Shown here piece by piece: positions 49,587-57,826 of a stretch of 64,000 nucleotides of DNA. The notes below the pieces were generated by a model that worked only from the letters and a program-made list of their open reading frames with translations, did not search any database and was not told the origin of the DNA. The position numbers were made by a program, and so were the translations under genes. The DNA is from DASXKD01 sp963703605 (lineage in GTDB: Bacteria > Actinomycetota > Actinomycetes > Streptosporangiales > Streptosporangiaceae). Position 1 is the first letter of the stretch. Every line of letters starts with the position of its first letter. The DNA lies in the NCBI GenBank assembly GCA_963703605.1, contig CAVPFC010000030.1:62001-126000 (forward strand), read 5' to 3'.

Positions 49587-50117
49587 CTACTGCGGCGCGG
49601 GCTGGGTCAGCGCGGCCAGCACCTCGGGGAAGATCGTGTCGGCGCGGCGGTCCAGCTCCGCCGCGGACAGCAACTGGACGGGATGGGGGATGTACAGCAT
49701 GCGGCAGCCCGGCATGCCGAGCAGCCGTGCCTGTTCGATGGCTTCGTCGGTGAACGGCGCCGTGGCGATGCCGACGGCGGGTATCCCGCGGTGTTCCAGA
49801 TGGACGAGGTCGCACACACTGCACGACGTGCACGAGCCTCAATCGGCGAGGGCCTCCACGACCAGGTCGGCGCGGCCGGCGATCTCGTCGATCAGCGGGA
49901 GCGCCGCGGGCTTGGAGAAGATCTCCTTGGTCACCCGCGCCGTCGTCACGCCCGCCGCCCGCAGCAGCGTCTCGATGCGGTCGAGGAACTCGGCGCCGCG
50001 GTTCTTGCGGATGTCGAGCAGCACGGCCCGGCACCCGCTGACGCCGGCAGGCCGCGGCGCGAGCGGCTCCGCGGGCCGGGCCCGCTCGTCGAACGGGCTC
50101 ACATAGTCGGCGGCCAC
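49587..50117 (-). CDS. UGSC-family selenoprotein (in-frame TGA read as selenocysteine)
   Basis: 176 residues if TGA at 49839-49841 is decoded as selenocysteine (U93). The reading frame is continuous on both sides: ...ADLVVEALAD-U-GSCTSCSVCDLVHLEHRGIP..., the exact UGSC motif that names this redox protein family, followed by GIATAPFTDEAIEQARLLGM and MLYIPHPVQ, also family positions. GTG 50117 has GGAGG four bases upstream, and the gene overlaps the preceding gene by 19 bp, implying translational coupling. A hairpin just after TGA fits a bacterial SECIS. No selA/B/C/D genes are in the window, so decoding depends on machinery elsewhere. Function of the family is unproven; a thiol/selenol oxidoreductase is likely. 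Confidence 0.87.
49809..49827 (-). promoter_or_regulatory. SECIS-like hairpin downstream of the selenocysteine codon
   Basis: On the mRNA, 11 bases after UGA, GUCGUGC pairs with GUGCGAC (seven pairs, two of them G-U) around an AGUGU loop that starts 18 bases after UGA. Bacterial SECIS elements place the SelB-bound loop roughly this far downstream. Folded by eye. Confidence 0.55.
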
Positions 50118-51706
50118 CGCACCTCCCGGGAGACGATCTGGGCTCCCATGCCGGTGCACGGGCCCAGGATTGCAGAGTAGCGCCCGGCCTCGCCGCCGGC
50201 CACAAGCAGCACGATCGCCTCGGGAGACGCCCACTTGGGCACCATGGCCGCGGGGTCCGCGGCGTGCACGAACGGGGTCGTCTCGCCGCGGCGGAGCTCC
50301 GCGGCGGGCTTGTGTACCGCCGCGAACATGAACTCGCGCAGCCGCTGCTTGGTCCACCCCGCGCCGCGGAACATCTCGGCGTGCTCGGGGCAGATCACGT
50401 ACACCGACGGCTCCTCCAGCGGCCACCAGTTCGTGCTCCAGGTGCTCGCCGCCGCCCAGGCCAGCACGTACGCCAGGTCCTCGGGGGTGCGGCTGCGGTG
50501 GTCGGAGATCGACAGCGGCGCGTCGCTGCCGATGACCGTGACCACGGACTGGCCCGGCTCGAAACCGCGCTCCACGTGCAGCGGCTCCCACGGGCTCACC
50601 TCTTCGTCCTCGGCGACGCAGAAGCCGACCTTGCCCATCCACCCGAGCGTCGACCGGTCCAGCGTGCCCGGCATCGCGCCGCCGGTCAGCGTCACGAGCA
50701 GGCGCAGCGCCCGCCCGATGGTCAGGTTGGCCCGGAACCCCGGCCCGAGCGCGCCCATGCCGCTGTTCAGGCCGATCGCCTCCCGCACCGGCCCGTTGAC
50801 CACCACGAGCTGCCCGGCGGGCTGCGTGGTCACCGCCTGGCCGTGCAGGTTGAACGCCGGGTCCAGCGCGGCCCTGGCGGCCGCGACCACGACCGGGAAG
50901 TACGCCGGGCGGCAGCCGGCCAGGACGGCGCACGCGGCCACCCGCGCCAGGGTCGCCTCCCCCATGGCGGGCGGCACCAGGCCCAGGGACACGCCGCCGT
51001 CGGCCCCGCCGAGCATCGCCTCGACCCGCTCGGCCGTGGGCGGGACCACCGGCAGGCCGTCGGTCCAGCCGCGCTCGAACATCTCCTCGGCCTCGTCGGC
51101 GCCCACCGCGCCGGACATCGCCGCCACCAGTTCCGGGTCGATCGCCGCCTTCGAGGCGCACCCCGGCTTGCGCAGCGGCTCGCTGGCCGGCGGGCCGTCG
51201 AGCCGGGCGCCCAGCAGCGCCCCGGCCGTGCCGATGAGGCCGGCCAGGGACGGCTGGTCCCACCCGGTCACCCGGCCGGCGACGCGGCCGTCCCGGTCGA
51301 CCAGCACCGTCGTCGGCACCGAGACAAGCTCGTAGGCCCGCGACGTCTCGACCGGCGGCTCCTCGGCCACGACGCGGCCGGCCCAGCCGAGACGGCGGGC
51401 CACCCGGACCGCCACCTCGAGCGGGTCCTCGAACACGGCCACCGCGGTGAGCCCGGCCGCCGCCCAGCCCTGGCACAGCGGGCCGAGGCGGCGCAGCGCC
51501 ATCGCGGAGGTGGGGCATTCCTCGGACACGAACACCAGCAGCGCGCACCCGCCCGCCGTGAGGCCGGCGATCGTCACGTCGCCGAGGCCGGCCCCGCGCA
51601 CGCTCAGCGCCAGCGCCGGCCCGGCGGGCACCGGGTCAGCCGGCACCGGGTCAGCCGGTATCGGGTCAGCCGGTATCGGGTCAGCCGGTATCGGGTCAGT
51701 CGGCAT
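50099..51706 (-). CDS. Thioredoxin-like/UGSC-associated two-domain protein
   Basis: 535 residues from ATG 51706 (GGAGG four bases upstream). Residues 1-25 are DPIPA/DPVPA pentapeptide repeats from tandem 15-bp DNA units. Residues about 35-165 resemble the redoxin fold (CALLVFVSEECPTSAMALRR with a single resolving-type Cys; SVPTTVLVDRDGRVAGRVTG). Residues about 175-535 form a second conserved domain (EMFERGWTDGLPVVPPTAER, GLNSGMGALGPGFRANLTIG, STLGWMGKVGFCVAEDEE, TWSTNWWPLEEPSVYVICPE) of unknown activity. It overlaps arfB by 11 bp and the selenoprotein by 19 bp. Likely partner of the selenoprotein in one redox pathway. Confidence 0.75.
   Translation of the reverse strand: MPTDPIPADPIPADPIPADPVPADPVPAGPALALSVRGAGLGDVTIAGLTAGGCALLVFVSEECPTSAMALRRLGPLCQGWAAAGLTAVAVFEDPLEVAVRVARRLGWAGRVVAEEPPVETSRAYELVSVPTTVLVDRDGRVAGRVTGWDQPSLAGLIGTAGALLGARLDGPPASEPLRKPGCASKAAIDPELVAAMSGAVGADEAEEMFERGWTDGLPVVPPTAERVEAMLGGADGGVSLGLVPPAMGEATLARVAACAVLAGCRPAYFPVVVAAARAALDPAFNLHGQAVTTQPAGQLVVVNGPVREAIGLNSGMGALGPGFRANLTIGRALRLLVTLTGGAMPGTLDRSTLGWMGKVGFCVAEDEEVSPWEPLHVERGFEPGQSVVTVIGSDAPLSISDHRSRTPEDLAYVLAWAAASTWSTNWWPLEEPSVYVICPEHAEMFRGAGWTKQRLREFMFAAVHKPAAELRRGETTPFVHAADPAAMVPKWASPEAIVLLVAGGEAGRYSAILGPCTGMGAQIVSREVRWPPTM
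51631..51705 (-). repeat. Five tandem 15-bp repeats encoding DPxPA
   Basis: Five units of about TCGGGTCAGCCGGTA encode the pentapeptides at the N-terminus of the two-domain protein. Copy number is probably variable. Confidence 0.85.
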
Positions 51707-52100
51707 CGGGCCTCCGCAGGCGCTTGATCTCCGAGTTGCGCCGCTTGTCGGCGAGCCTGCGCTCGCGCGCCGCACGGCTCGGCTTGGTCGGCCGGCGCGG
51801 CCGCGGCGGCGGGCCGGTCGCCCCGGTGAGCAGCGCGGACATCCGCTCGGCCGCGGCCTCCCTGTTGCGCAGCTGCGACCTGGACTCCGACGCCGTCACG
51901 GTGAGCACGCCGCCGGCCAGCCGGCCCTCCAGCGCCCGCAGCGCCCGCTCCTTGTGCACCGGCGGCAGCGCGGCGGAGTTCGCCAGGTCGTAGGACAGCT
52001 CGACCCGGCTGTCGGTGGTGTTGACCGACTGGCCGCCCGGGCCGGTCGACCGGGAAAACCGCCAGGACAGCTCCTCGGGCGGAATCGTCGTGCCCTTCAT
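51696..52100 (-). CDS. arfB: Alternative ribosome-rescue factor ArfB (YaeJ-type hydrolase)
   Basis: 134 residues: TIPPEELSWRFSRSTGPGGQ with the GGQ peptidyl-tRNA-hydrolysis motif, SVNTTDSRVELSYDLANSAA, LTVTASESRSQLRNREAAAE and the basic tail KPSRAARERRLADKRRNSEI that enters the empty mRNA channel. Releases peptides from stalled ribosomes. First gene of the arfB/thioredoxin-like/selenoprotein run. Its ATG (52100) coincides with the point where the sequence switches genome type, so a few N-terminal residues of the true protein could be missing. Confidence 0.92.
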   Translation of the reverse strand: MKGTTIPPEELSWRFSRSTGPGGQSVNTTDSRVELSYDLANSAALPPVHKERALRALEGRLAGGVLTVTASESRSQLRNREAAAERMSALLTGATGPPPRPRRPTKPSRAARERRLADKRRNSEIKRLRRPDAD

Positions 52101-52110
52101 CGCCAGCCCG
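52100..52110. other. Probable chimeric junction between two genomes
   Basis: Actinobacterial arfB homology ends at about 52100, and 2-oxoglutarate dehydrogenase homology (PPPGDPSLQPEYHGVTEQDL) begins immediately. The shared CCGCCGCCCGG-type sequence could have bridged two contigs. Confidence 0.75.
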
Positions 52111-54645
52111 CCGCCCGGCGATCCGTCGCTGCAGCCTGAATATCACGGCGTGACGGAACAGGATTTGCGGGAGCTGCCGGCTTCGCTGATCGTGGGCACA
52201 ATTGCGGACGGCAAATCGAATGCCTGGGAAGTGATCGAGGCTCTGCGTGGCGTCTACTCGGCGGCGACCGGCTTTGACTACGCGCACCTGCGCGATCCGG
52301 AGGAGCGCCGATGGCTGCTGGTCGCTACCGAGTCGGGACTCTTCCGGCCGCCTGCCGATCCCATCGACGAGATCGCCCTTCTCGACCGCATTACGCAGGA
52401 AGGGGCATTCGAACTCTTCATTCATCGTGCCTTCCCTGGCAAGACGCGATTTTCCATCGAAGGCCTGGGCATTCTCATTCCCGTTCTCGACGAGATCATC
52501 CGGCGCGCGGCGGAGGCGAAGTTTCGCAATATTCTTATCGGCATGGCTCACCGCGGCCGGCTGAACGTCCTGGCGCACGTGCTCAACAAACCCTACGAGC
52601 AGATCCTGGCCGAATTCAAGGATCCTGTTCGTGCCGGTCTCGCTCGAGGCGATCTGGGGTGGACGGGCGACGTCAAGTATCACTCTGGCGCGGTTCGCCA
52701 ACTAAGCGAAGGCGAGACGGGTACTCTCCGAGTCGTGCTGGCGCCCAATCCATCGCACCTGGAAATAGTGAATCCGGTTGTAGAGGGTGCAGCACGGGCG
52801 GCGGGCACGACGGCCGATCAGCCGGGAGCGCCGCATTTCGATCCCACGCGCACACTTCCAATCCTGATTCACGGTGACGCAGCATTTCCGGCGCAAGGCG
52901 TAGTGGCTGAGACCCTGAATCTTTATCGCTTACAGGGCTACAACACCGGCGGCACGCTGCATATCATCTCCAACAACCAGCTCGGTTTCACCACGGAGCC
53001 TGGTGACGGCCGCAGCACGCCGTTCTCGAGCGACCTGGCGCGCGGCTTTCGAATCCCCATTGCCCGCGTCAATGCCGATCATCCCGAAGCGTGCATTGAG
53101 GCCGCCCGCCTGGCCCTTGCCTACCGCGACCGGTTCCAGAAGGACTTCGTGATTGATCTCATCGGCTACCGGCGCTACGGCCACAACGAAGGCGATGATC
53201 CGAGCGTAACCCAGCCGGTACTCTACCGGAAGATCGCCGGGCATCGCACGGTACGTCAGCTCTGGGCCCAGACCCTGATCGAGCGCGGTGTCATCGAGGA
53301 AGGGTTCGCGGAGAACCTGGTGAAGAAACACTTCAGCCGTATCGAGGGCGTGATGGCTTCGCTTGATCCGGAGCATCAGCTTGTGGAACCACGCGCTGAA
53401 GAGCCTCCGCCGGGCGCCGCGCGGCACGCCGAAACCGCTTTTCCAGCGGAACGGCTGCGCGAACTCAATGAGGCGTTGCTCAGAGCGCCGGAAGGATTCA
53501 TCGTAAACCGCAAGCTGGAGCGGCCGCGAGGGCGCCGCCGCGAAGCGCTCGACACGCTCGACGAGCGAACCATCGATTGGGCCACAGCCGAGGAACTCGC
53601 CCTGGCCTCGATTCTCGCGGACGGAGTGCCTATCCGTCTAACCGGCCAGGACACCGAGCGCGGCACCTTCAATCAGCGCCACGCCGTTCTCTTCGACGCC
53701 GACAGCGGCGCGCGATTCATCCCCCTGCAGTCATTGCCGCAGGCGAAGGCGTCCTTCGAGGTTCACAACAGCCCCTTGAGCGAGAATGCGGCTCTCGGTT
53801 TTGAGTACGGATACAACGTGCAGGAGCCGGGGCGCCTCGTGATCTGGGAAGCGCAGTACGGCGATTTCTTCAACGGCGCGCAGACCGTAGTGGACGAGTT
53901 CATTCTCTCGGCGCGCGCCAAGTGGGGCCTCACGCCATCGCTGGTCATGCTGCTGCCCCACGGTCTCGAGGGCCAGGGGCCTGATCACGCCAGCGGCCGC
54001 CCCGAGCGATTTCTGCAGCTCGCCGCCGCCATCAACGTGCGTATCGCGAACTGCTCCACCGCGGCGCAATACTTTCATCTGTTGCGCCTGCAGGCTACCT
54101 TGCTTAAGACCGATCCGCTGCCGCTCATTATCTTCACACCCAAAAGCCTGCTGCGGCATCCGCTGGTGGCTTCGTCGTTGCGAGAATTGGCAGAGGGCCG
54201 TTTCCAGCGCATAATTGACGATCCGGAGGCGGTTCGCGATCCCGACCGTATTCGCCGCCTGATTCTGGCGAGCGGTAAGATCACGGTGGAGCTTGCAGCC
54301 AGTCGTGATAAGAATCCGGCCGTCGCCGTGGCGCGCGTTGAGCAGCTTTATCCCTGGCCTGAAGCCGATCTGCGGCCCGTACTGGAATCCTATCCGCATC
54401 TCGAGGAAGTTGCCTGGATGCAGGAGGAGCCGAGTAATATGGGCGCTTGGGAGTTCTCGCAGCCGCAGCTCACGCGATTGATTAATGGACGTTGGCCGCT
54501 CAACTACATCGGACGGCCGCGCAGTTCGAGCCCTGCCGAAGGCTCCTCGAGCTGGCACGCGGCCACGCAAGTGGCGCTGATTCATCAAGCGTACGATCTT
54601 GCGGAGTTGCCTGCCGACGAAAGAGTCTTATTGAAGAGGGGTTAG
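52102..54645 (+). pseudogene. sucA: 2-oxoglutarate dehydrogenase E1 subunit, 5'-truncated
   Basis: 847 codons without a native start. The open frame extends into the arfB antisense strand, but homology begins only at PPPGDPSLQPEYHG, so roughly the first 80-150 residues of the normal 900-plus are absent. The rest is intact: IGMAHRGRLNVLAHVLNKPY, VLAPNPSHLEIVNPVVEG, IHGDAAFPAQGVVAETLNL (TPP pyrophosphate site), GGTLHIISNNQLGFTT, YRRYGHNEGDDPSVTQPV and the C-terminal transketolase-like half ending YIGRPRSSSPAEGSS. Decarboxylates 2-oxoglutarate in the TCA cycle. The partner E2 gene follows after about 110 bp. Truncation coincides with the junction, so it is likely an assembly artefact. Confidence 0.85.
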
Positions 54646-54753
54646 AGAATTCCGCGAACAGTGCGAGTGATCTCATTAACGCCGCCTTTACGCGAAGGGT
54701 GGTTTGCTGAGGCACAGTGGATAGCTATTAGGCAACGCAATGAGGTTTAGCCG

Positions 54754-54840
54754 ATGGCGGCAACAATCGTGGTACCCGAACTTGGCGAATCCATCCTTGA
54801 GGCCACGGTCGGGCGCTGGCTCAAGAGGAAGAGGCGATAG
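54754..54840 (+). pseudogene. sucB: Dihydrolipoamide succinyltransferase (E2), 5' fragment
   Basis: The 28-codon frame MAATIVVPELGESILEATVG, then RWLK, is the start of an E2 lipoyl domain. After RWLKR the sequence changes to foreign DNA and ends at TAG. The lipoylated-lysine segment is missing. The remaining part of the gene resumes at about 56,319. Confidence 0.82.
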
Positions 54841-56318
54841 CTATGCCCGACTTTCTTGATCAGACCGTGCAGACGCAGGCGCTTCAGCAGACGCGAGAGT
54901 TGGGCGCTGGTTTTCTCGCGAGGTGGGTGCGGAGGGTTTTGTTCTGGAAGCCCCGCAGGTTGAATTCTCCGCGCGACCAAGGTCTCCATCAGAGCCTGGT
55001 CGGAGGCGGAGAAGAAGTTCAATCCGGGGTAGGAGCGTTCCTTCTCCTGCACGGGTTCGGTGACCTTCTGCAAACGATCGATCCCGGCCCAGGATCATCC
55101 AGGGTGGAGAGGAATTCCAGGTAGCGTCGATTCGCAGCCTGCAGAGCTTCGCGCAGAGCGGGCAAGCTATAGATGCTCTTCTTCATGGCGGCCCACTTGG
55201 TGACGGTGGTGCCGTCGCGCTGTTCTACCGTGCGGTAGTGTCGAAAAAAGGAAACATCGTTGACGGTGGTCTCGATGCGGAGAATCGATCCGAACTTGTC
55301 GTACATCTTGATCGAGACCCACCCCATGGTGTGTTTGATCCGCGTGCCTTCGATGCGGGTATTGAAGCGATTGCCGACCTCCCCTTGATAGAGCGGATGC
55401 AGCTTTCGCCCCAGGAAGGTGGCCACGTTGTCGGGTTTCACGGTGTGGATGGCGGTGCGGGTGAGGGTGCCGTAAAGGGCCTGCAAGTCCTCCCGGCGGT
55501 GAAAGACCAGATCGGTGGCGAACTCGACTTGATCCAGGCTCCAATGATAGCTGACCCCCAAGGACCGGATCACGGGGCAATAGCGCTGGGCGAACTCGTC
55601 CAGGCTGCCGATGCAACTGCTCCACCGGCCAATCGTCGGCCATGCCCTGAGCACGCTCGAAATCTCCGATCTCGAGTGAAGGCGTTGTCGAGCAAGACGT
55701 GCTCGACTTCTGCTGCTCCAGACGGCGGGCCAGGCGGTGATGCCCGTTGAGGTAGATCTGCAATCGGAAAGGGCACCAGGTGGGGACGCGTACGTAGCAC
55801 AGCCCCAGGTCGGGGTCGATGAAATAGAAGTAGTAGTGCAGGCACTTGCCGTCGTCGGGGCGCAGATAAGTCTTGCCCGTCTGCTTGTTGTGCCAGGGCT
55901 GATAGCTGCCACAGGGCTCCATGGCGGAGAAGATGCAGACCAGTCCCGGATGAGAGCCGCGCTGGCGCAGAATCTGCTGCACCTTCTCTTCCTTGCGGAA
56001 GCTCTTGGTGCGCCGAATGAACTCGATCTCCAGGCCGTTTTCGGCCGCCAGGCGCTCGGCGTTCTCGCGCAACTGATCGCGCAGGGGTTGCGCAAATCGC
56101 GCGTAGTCAAAGATTCGAATCTGGTGGGCATAGAGATAAGCCGTCATGCCCTCGGCGTAGCACAGGCCCGGCAGCGTCCCTTGAATCAGAATGCGGTCGT
56201 AGCAGGAAATCACCCCTGCGATCTGCTGGTGATGCCGTTCGGTCAACAGTGTCAGGCCCATCCGAGAACCTCGCGTCCTCGGATGATCATATCAACCTGT
56301 TTGGTTCCGGCTACGCCG
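54827..56318 (-). mobile_element. Degenerate inserted element carrying a multi-copy-type protein gene
   Basis: About 1.49 kb replacing the lipoyl domain and linker of the E2 gene. No terminal inverted repeats or target duplication were found, and the coding part appears cut at its 3' end, so it is not a clean insertion. Boundaries are judged by where E2 homology stops (about 54,827) and resumes (about 56,318). Confidence 0.55.
54830..56261 (-). pseudogene. Repeat-family protein of unknown function, multiply frameshifted
   Basis: Begins MGLTLLTERHHQQIAGVISC, then YDRILIQGTLPGLCYAEGMT and YYFYFIDPDLGLCYVRVPTW. It must change frame near 55,712 and 55,678 (compensating pair around VEHVLLDNAF), near 55,608 (to LDEFAQRYCPVIRSLGVSYH ... 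KHTMGWVSIKMYDKFGSILR) and near 55,085 (to DRLQKVTEPVQEKERSYPGL). The family is one I associate with high-copy genes in soil-bacterial genomes, without a known transposase motif. The C-terminus stops abruptly after GLIKKVGHSY. Non-functional as read. Confidence 0.6.
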
Positions 56319-57268
56319 GGTTAGCTCGGCGGCTTGCACAGGAGCGCGGCGTTAACCTCAGCCAGGTGCTCCCTTCGGCCGGGGGTCGCGTCACCAAAGA
56401 GGATGTGAAGAGTTATCTCGACAGCGCCGGCGGCGCCACGGAGGCGGCGGCCGGAGACAAACCGTCCGCCGTCACGGCCGAGACTACCGCTACTCCGGCT
56501 CCTGCACTTCCCGCGCCCACCCCCGTAGCTTTACCTAAGACAACGCAAATACCGGTCTCAACCGGCGAACGTCTTGAAGAGCGGGTCCGGATGTCACGAC
56601 GCCGCCAGACGATTGCGCGGCGGCTGGTGGAGGCGCAGCACACGGCGGCCATGCTCACCACTTTCAACGAAGTGGACATGAGCGCGGTGATGGAAATGCG
56701 AAAGCGGCACAAGGAGTCCTTCAGCGAGCACTACGGTGTCGGTCTCGGCATCTCGTCCTTCTTTGTGAAAGCGTGCGTTGCGGCCTTGCGCCAGTTTCCG
56801 CGAATCAACGCGGAGATTGACGGTGACGAGATTGTTTTGAAGTACTACTATGACGTCGGCATCGCAGTGGGCGCGGCCGAGGGACTCGTAGTTCCCGTGC
56901 TTCGCGATGCCGACGGCCTTTCTTTTGCCGAAATCGAGAAAGGAATCAAGAAATTCGCCCAGCAAGCGCGCGATCGCACGCTTTCGCTTGAAGACCTGCG
57001 GGGCGGCACCTTCACGATTACAAATGGAGGGGTCTTCGGATCGCTGATGAGCACGCCTATTCTGAATCCGCCGCAGGTGGCGATCCTCGGGCTACACAAA
57101 ATCCAGGAACGGCCGGTGAGCCTGAACGGGCAGATCGTGAGCCGCCCCATGATGTATGTAGCCCTGAGCTACGACCATCGCATTGTCGATGGGATGGAGG
57201 CGGTCCAGTTCCTGGTGCGGGTCAAGCAGTTCGTAGAAGATCCGGCGAGCTTGCTGCTGGAAGGCTGA
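56319..57268 (+). pseudogene. sucB: Dihydrolipoamide succinyltransferase (E2), 3' part
   Basis: Continues the E2 gene from the E1/E3-binding domain (ARRLAQERGVNLSQVLPSAG, then GRVTKEDVKSYL) through a Pro/Ala linker to the complete acyltransferase domain (RRRQTIARRLVEAQHTAAML, GVGLGISSFFVKACVAALRQ, DLRGGTFTITNGGVFGSLMS, ALSYDHRIVDGMEAVQFLVR with the HxxxDG active site). About 100 residues between the 5' fragment and this part, including the lipoyl-lysine region, are absent. No credible start is available, since the open frame upstream lies in element sequence. As read, the E2 could not carry lipoate. Confidence 0.85.
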
Positions 57269-57301
57269 CCCGCTTTTGGATTTTGAATTGGGGCGGGCTA
57301 C

Positions 57302-57742
57302 ATGGAGCGTTCGACTCCGCAGAGCCTGGACCGCACGCACATGACCCCGATTGAAATTGCCCGGCAATTCGTCGCGGTTATCAACGCCCACGATGTGGGC
57401 GCGATCGTCGGATGTATGGCGCCGCAACACTACTTTGTGGATTCCTTAGGGAACCGATTTCCCCGCGCCGCGATGCGGACGGCATGGCAACAGTATTTTA
57501 AGATGGTCCCCGACTACTGGATCAAAATAGAGGAAGAGGTCTCAAACGGCGACGAAGTGATTCTGCTGGGCAAAGCGGGTGGAACCTACGTGTCTGGAGA
57601 CGGCGTCCTAAGGGCGGAGAACAAGTGGGAAACTCCGGCAGTCTGGCGGGCAGTAGTGGCCGGCGGCAAAGTGACGGAGTGGCGAGTCTACTGCGACAAC
57701 GAACCCATCCGCGAAAAGATGCGAGCGGCTGCCTCGCCGTGA
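57302..57742 (+). CDS. SnoaL/NTF2-like protein
   Basis: 146 residues (or from the internal Met at 57341) with the cone-shaped NTF2/ketosteroid-isomerase-like pattern: TPIEIARQFVAVINAHDVGA, IVGCMAPQHYFVDSLGNRFP, AMRTAWQQYFKMVPDYWIKI and a sheet ending EWRVYCDNEPIREKM. Proteins of this type bind small hydrophobic ligands or act as cyclases; none is assigned here. It follows E2 by 33 bp on the same strand but is unlikely to be part of the dehydrogenase complex. Confidence 0.85.
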   Translation: MERSTPQSLDRTHMTPIEIARQFVAVINAHDVGAIVGCMAPQHYFVDSLGNRFPRAAMRTAWQQYFKMVPDYWIKIEEEVSNGDEVILLGKAGGTYVSGDGVLRAENKWETPAVWRAVVAGGKVTEWRVYCDNEPIREKMRAAASP

Positions 57743-57826
57743 AATCTGGACGATAGAGCAAGTCGACGTAGCAGAGGAATGACACCATTCCAAGCCGCGA
57801 CTTCGATTCCAGGAGACCACCGCACC

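Noticed and set aside
52015..52101. Apparent in-frame ATG start for 2-oxoglutarate dehydrogenase at 52015
   Set aside because: The 29 codons before PPPGDPSL are antisense to conserved arfB sequence and unlike any E1 N-terminus, so this is not the native start.
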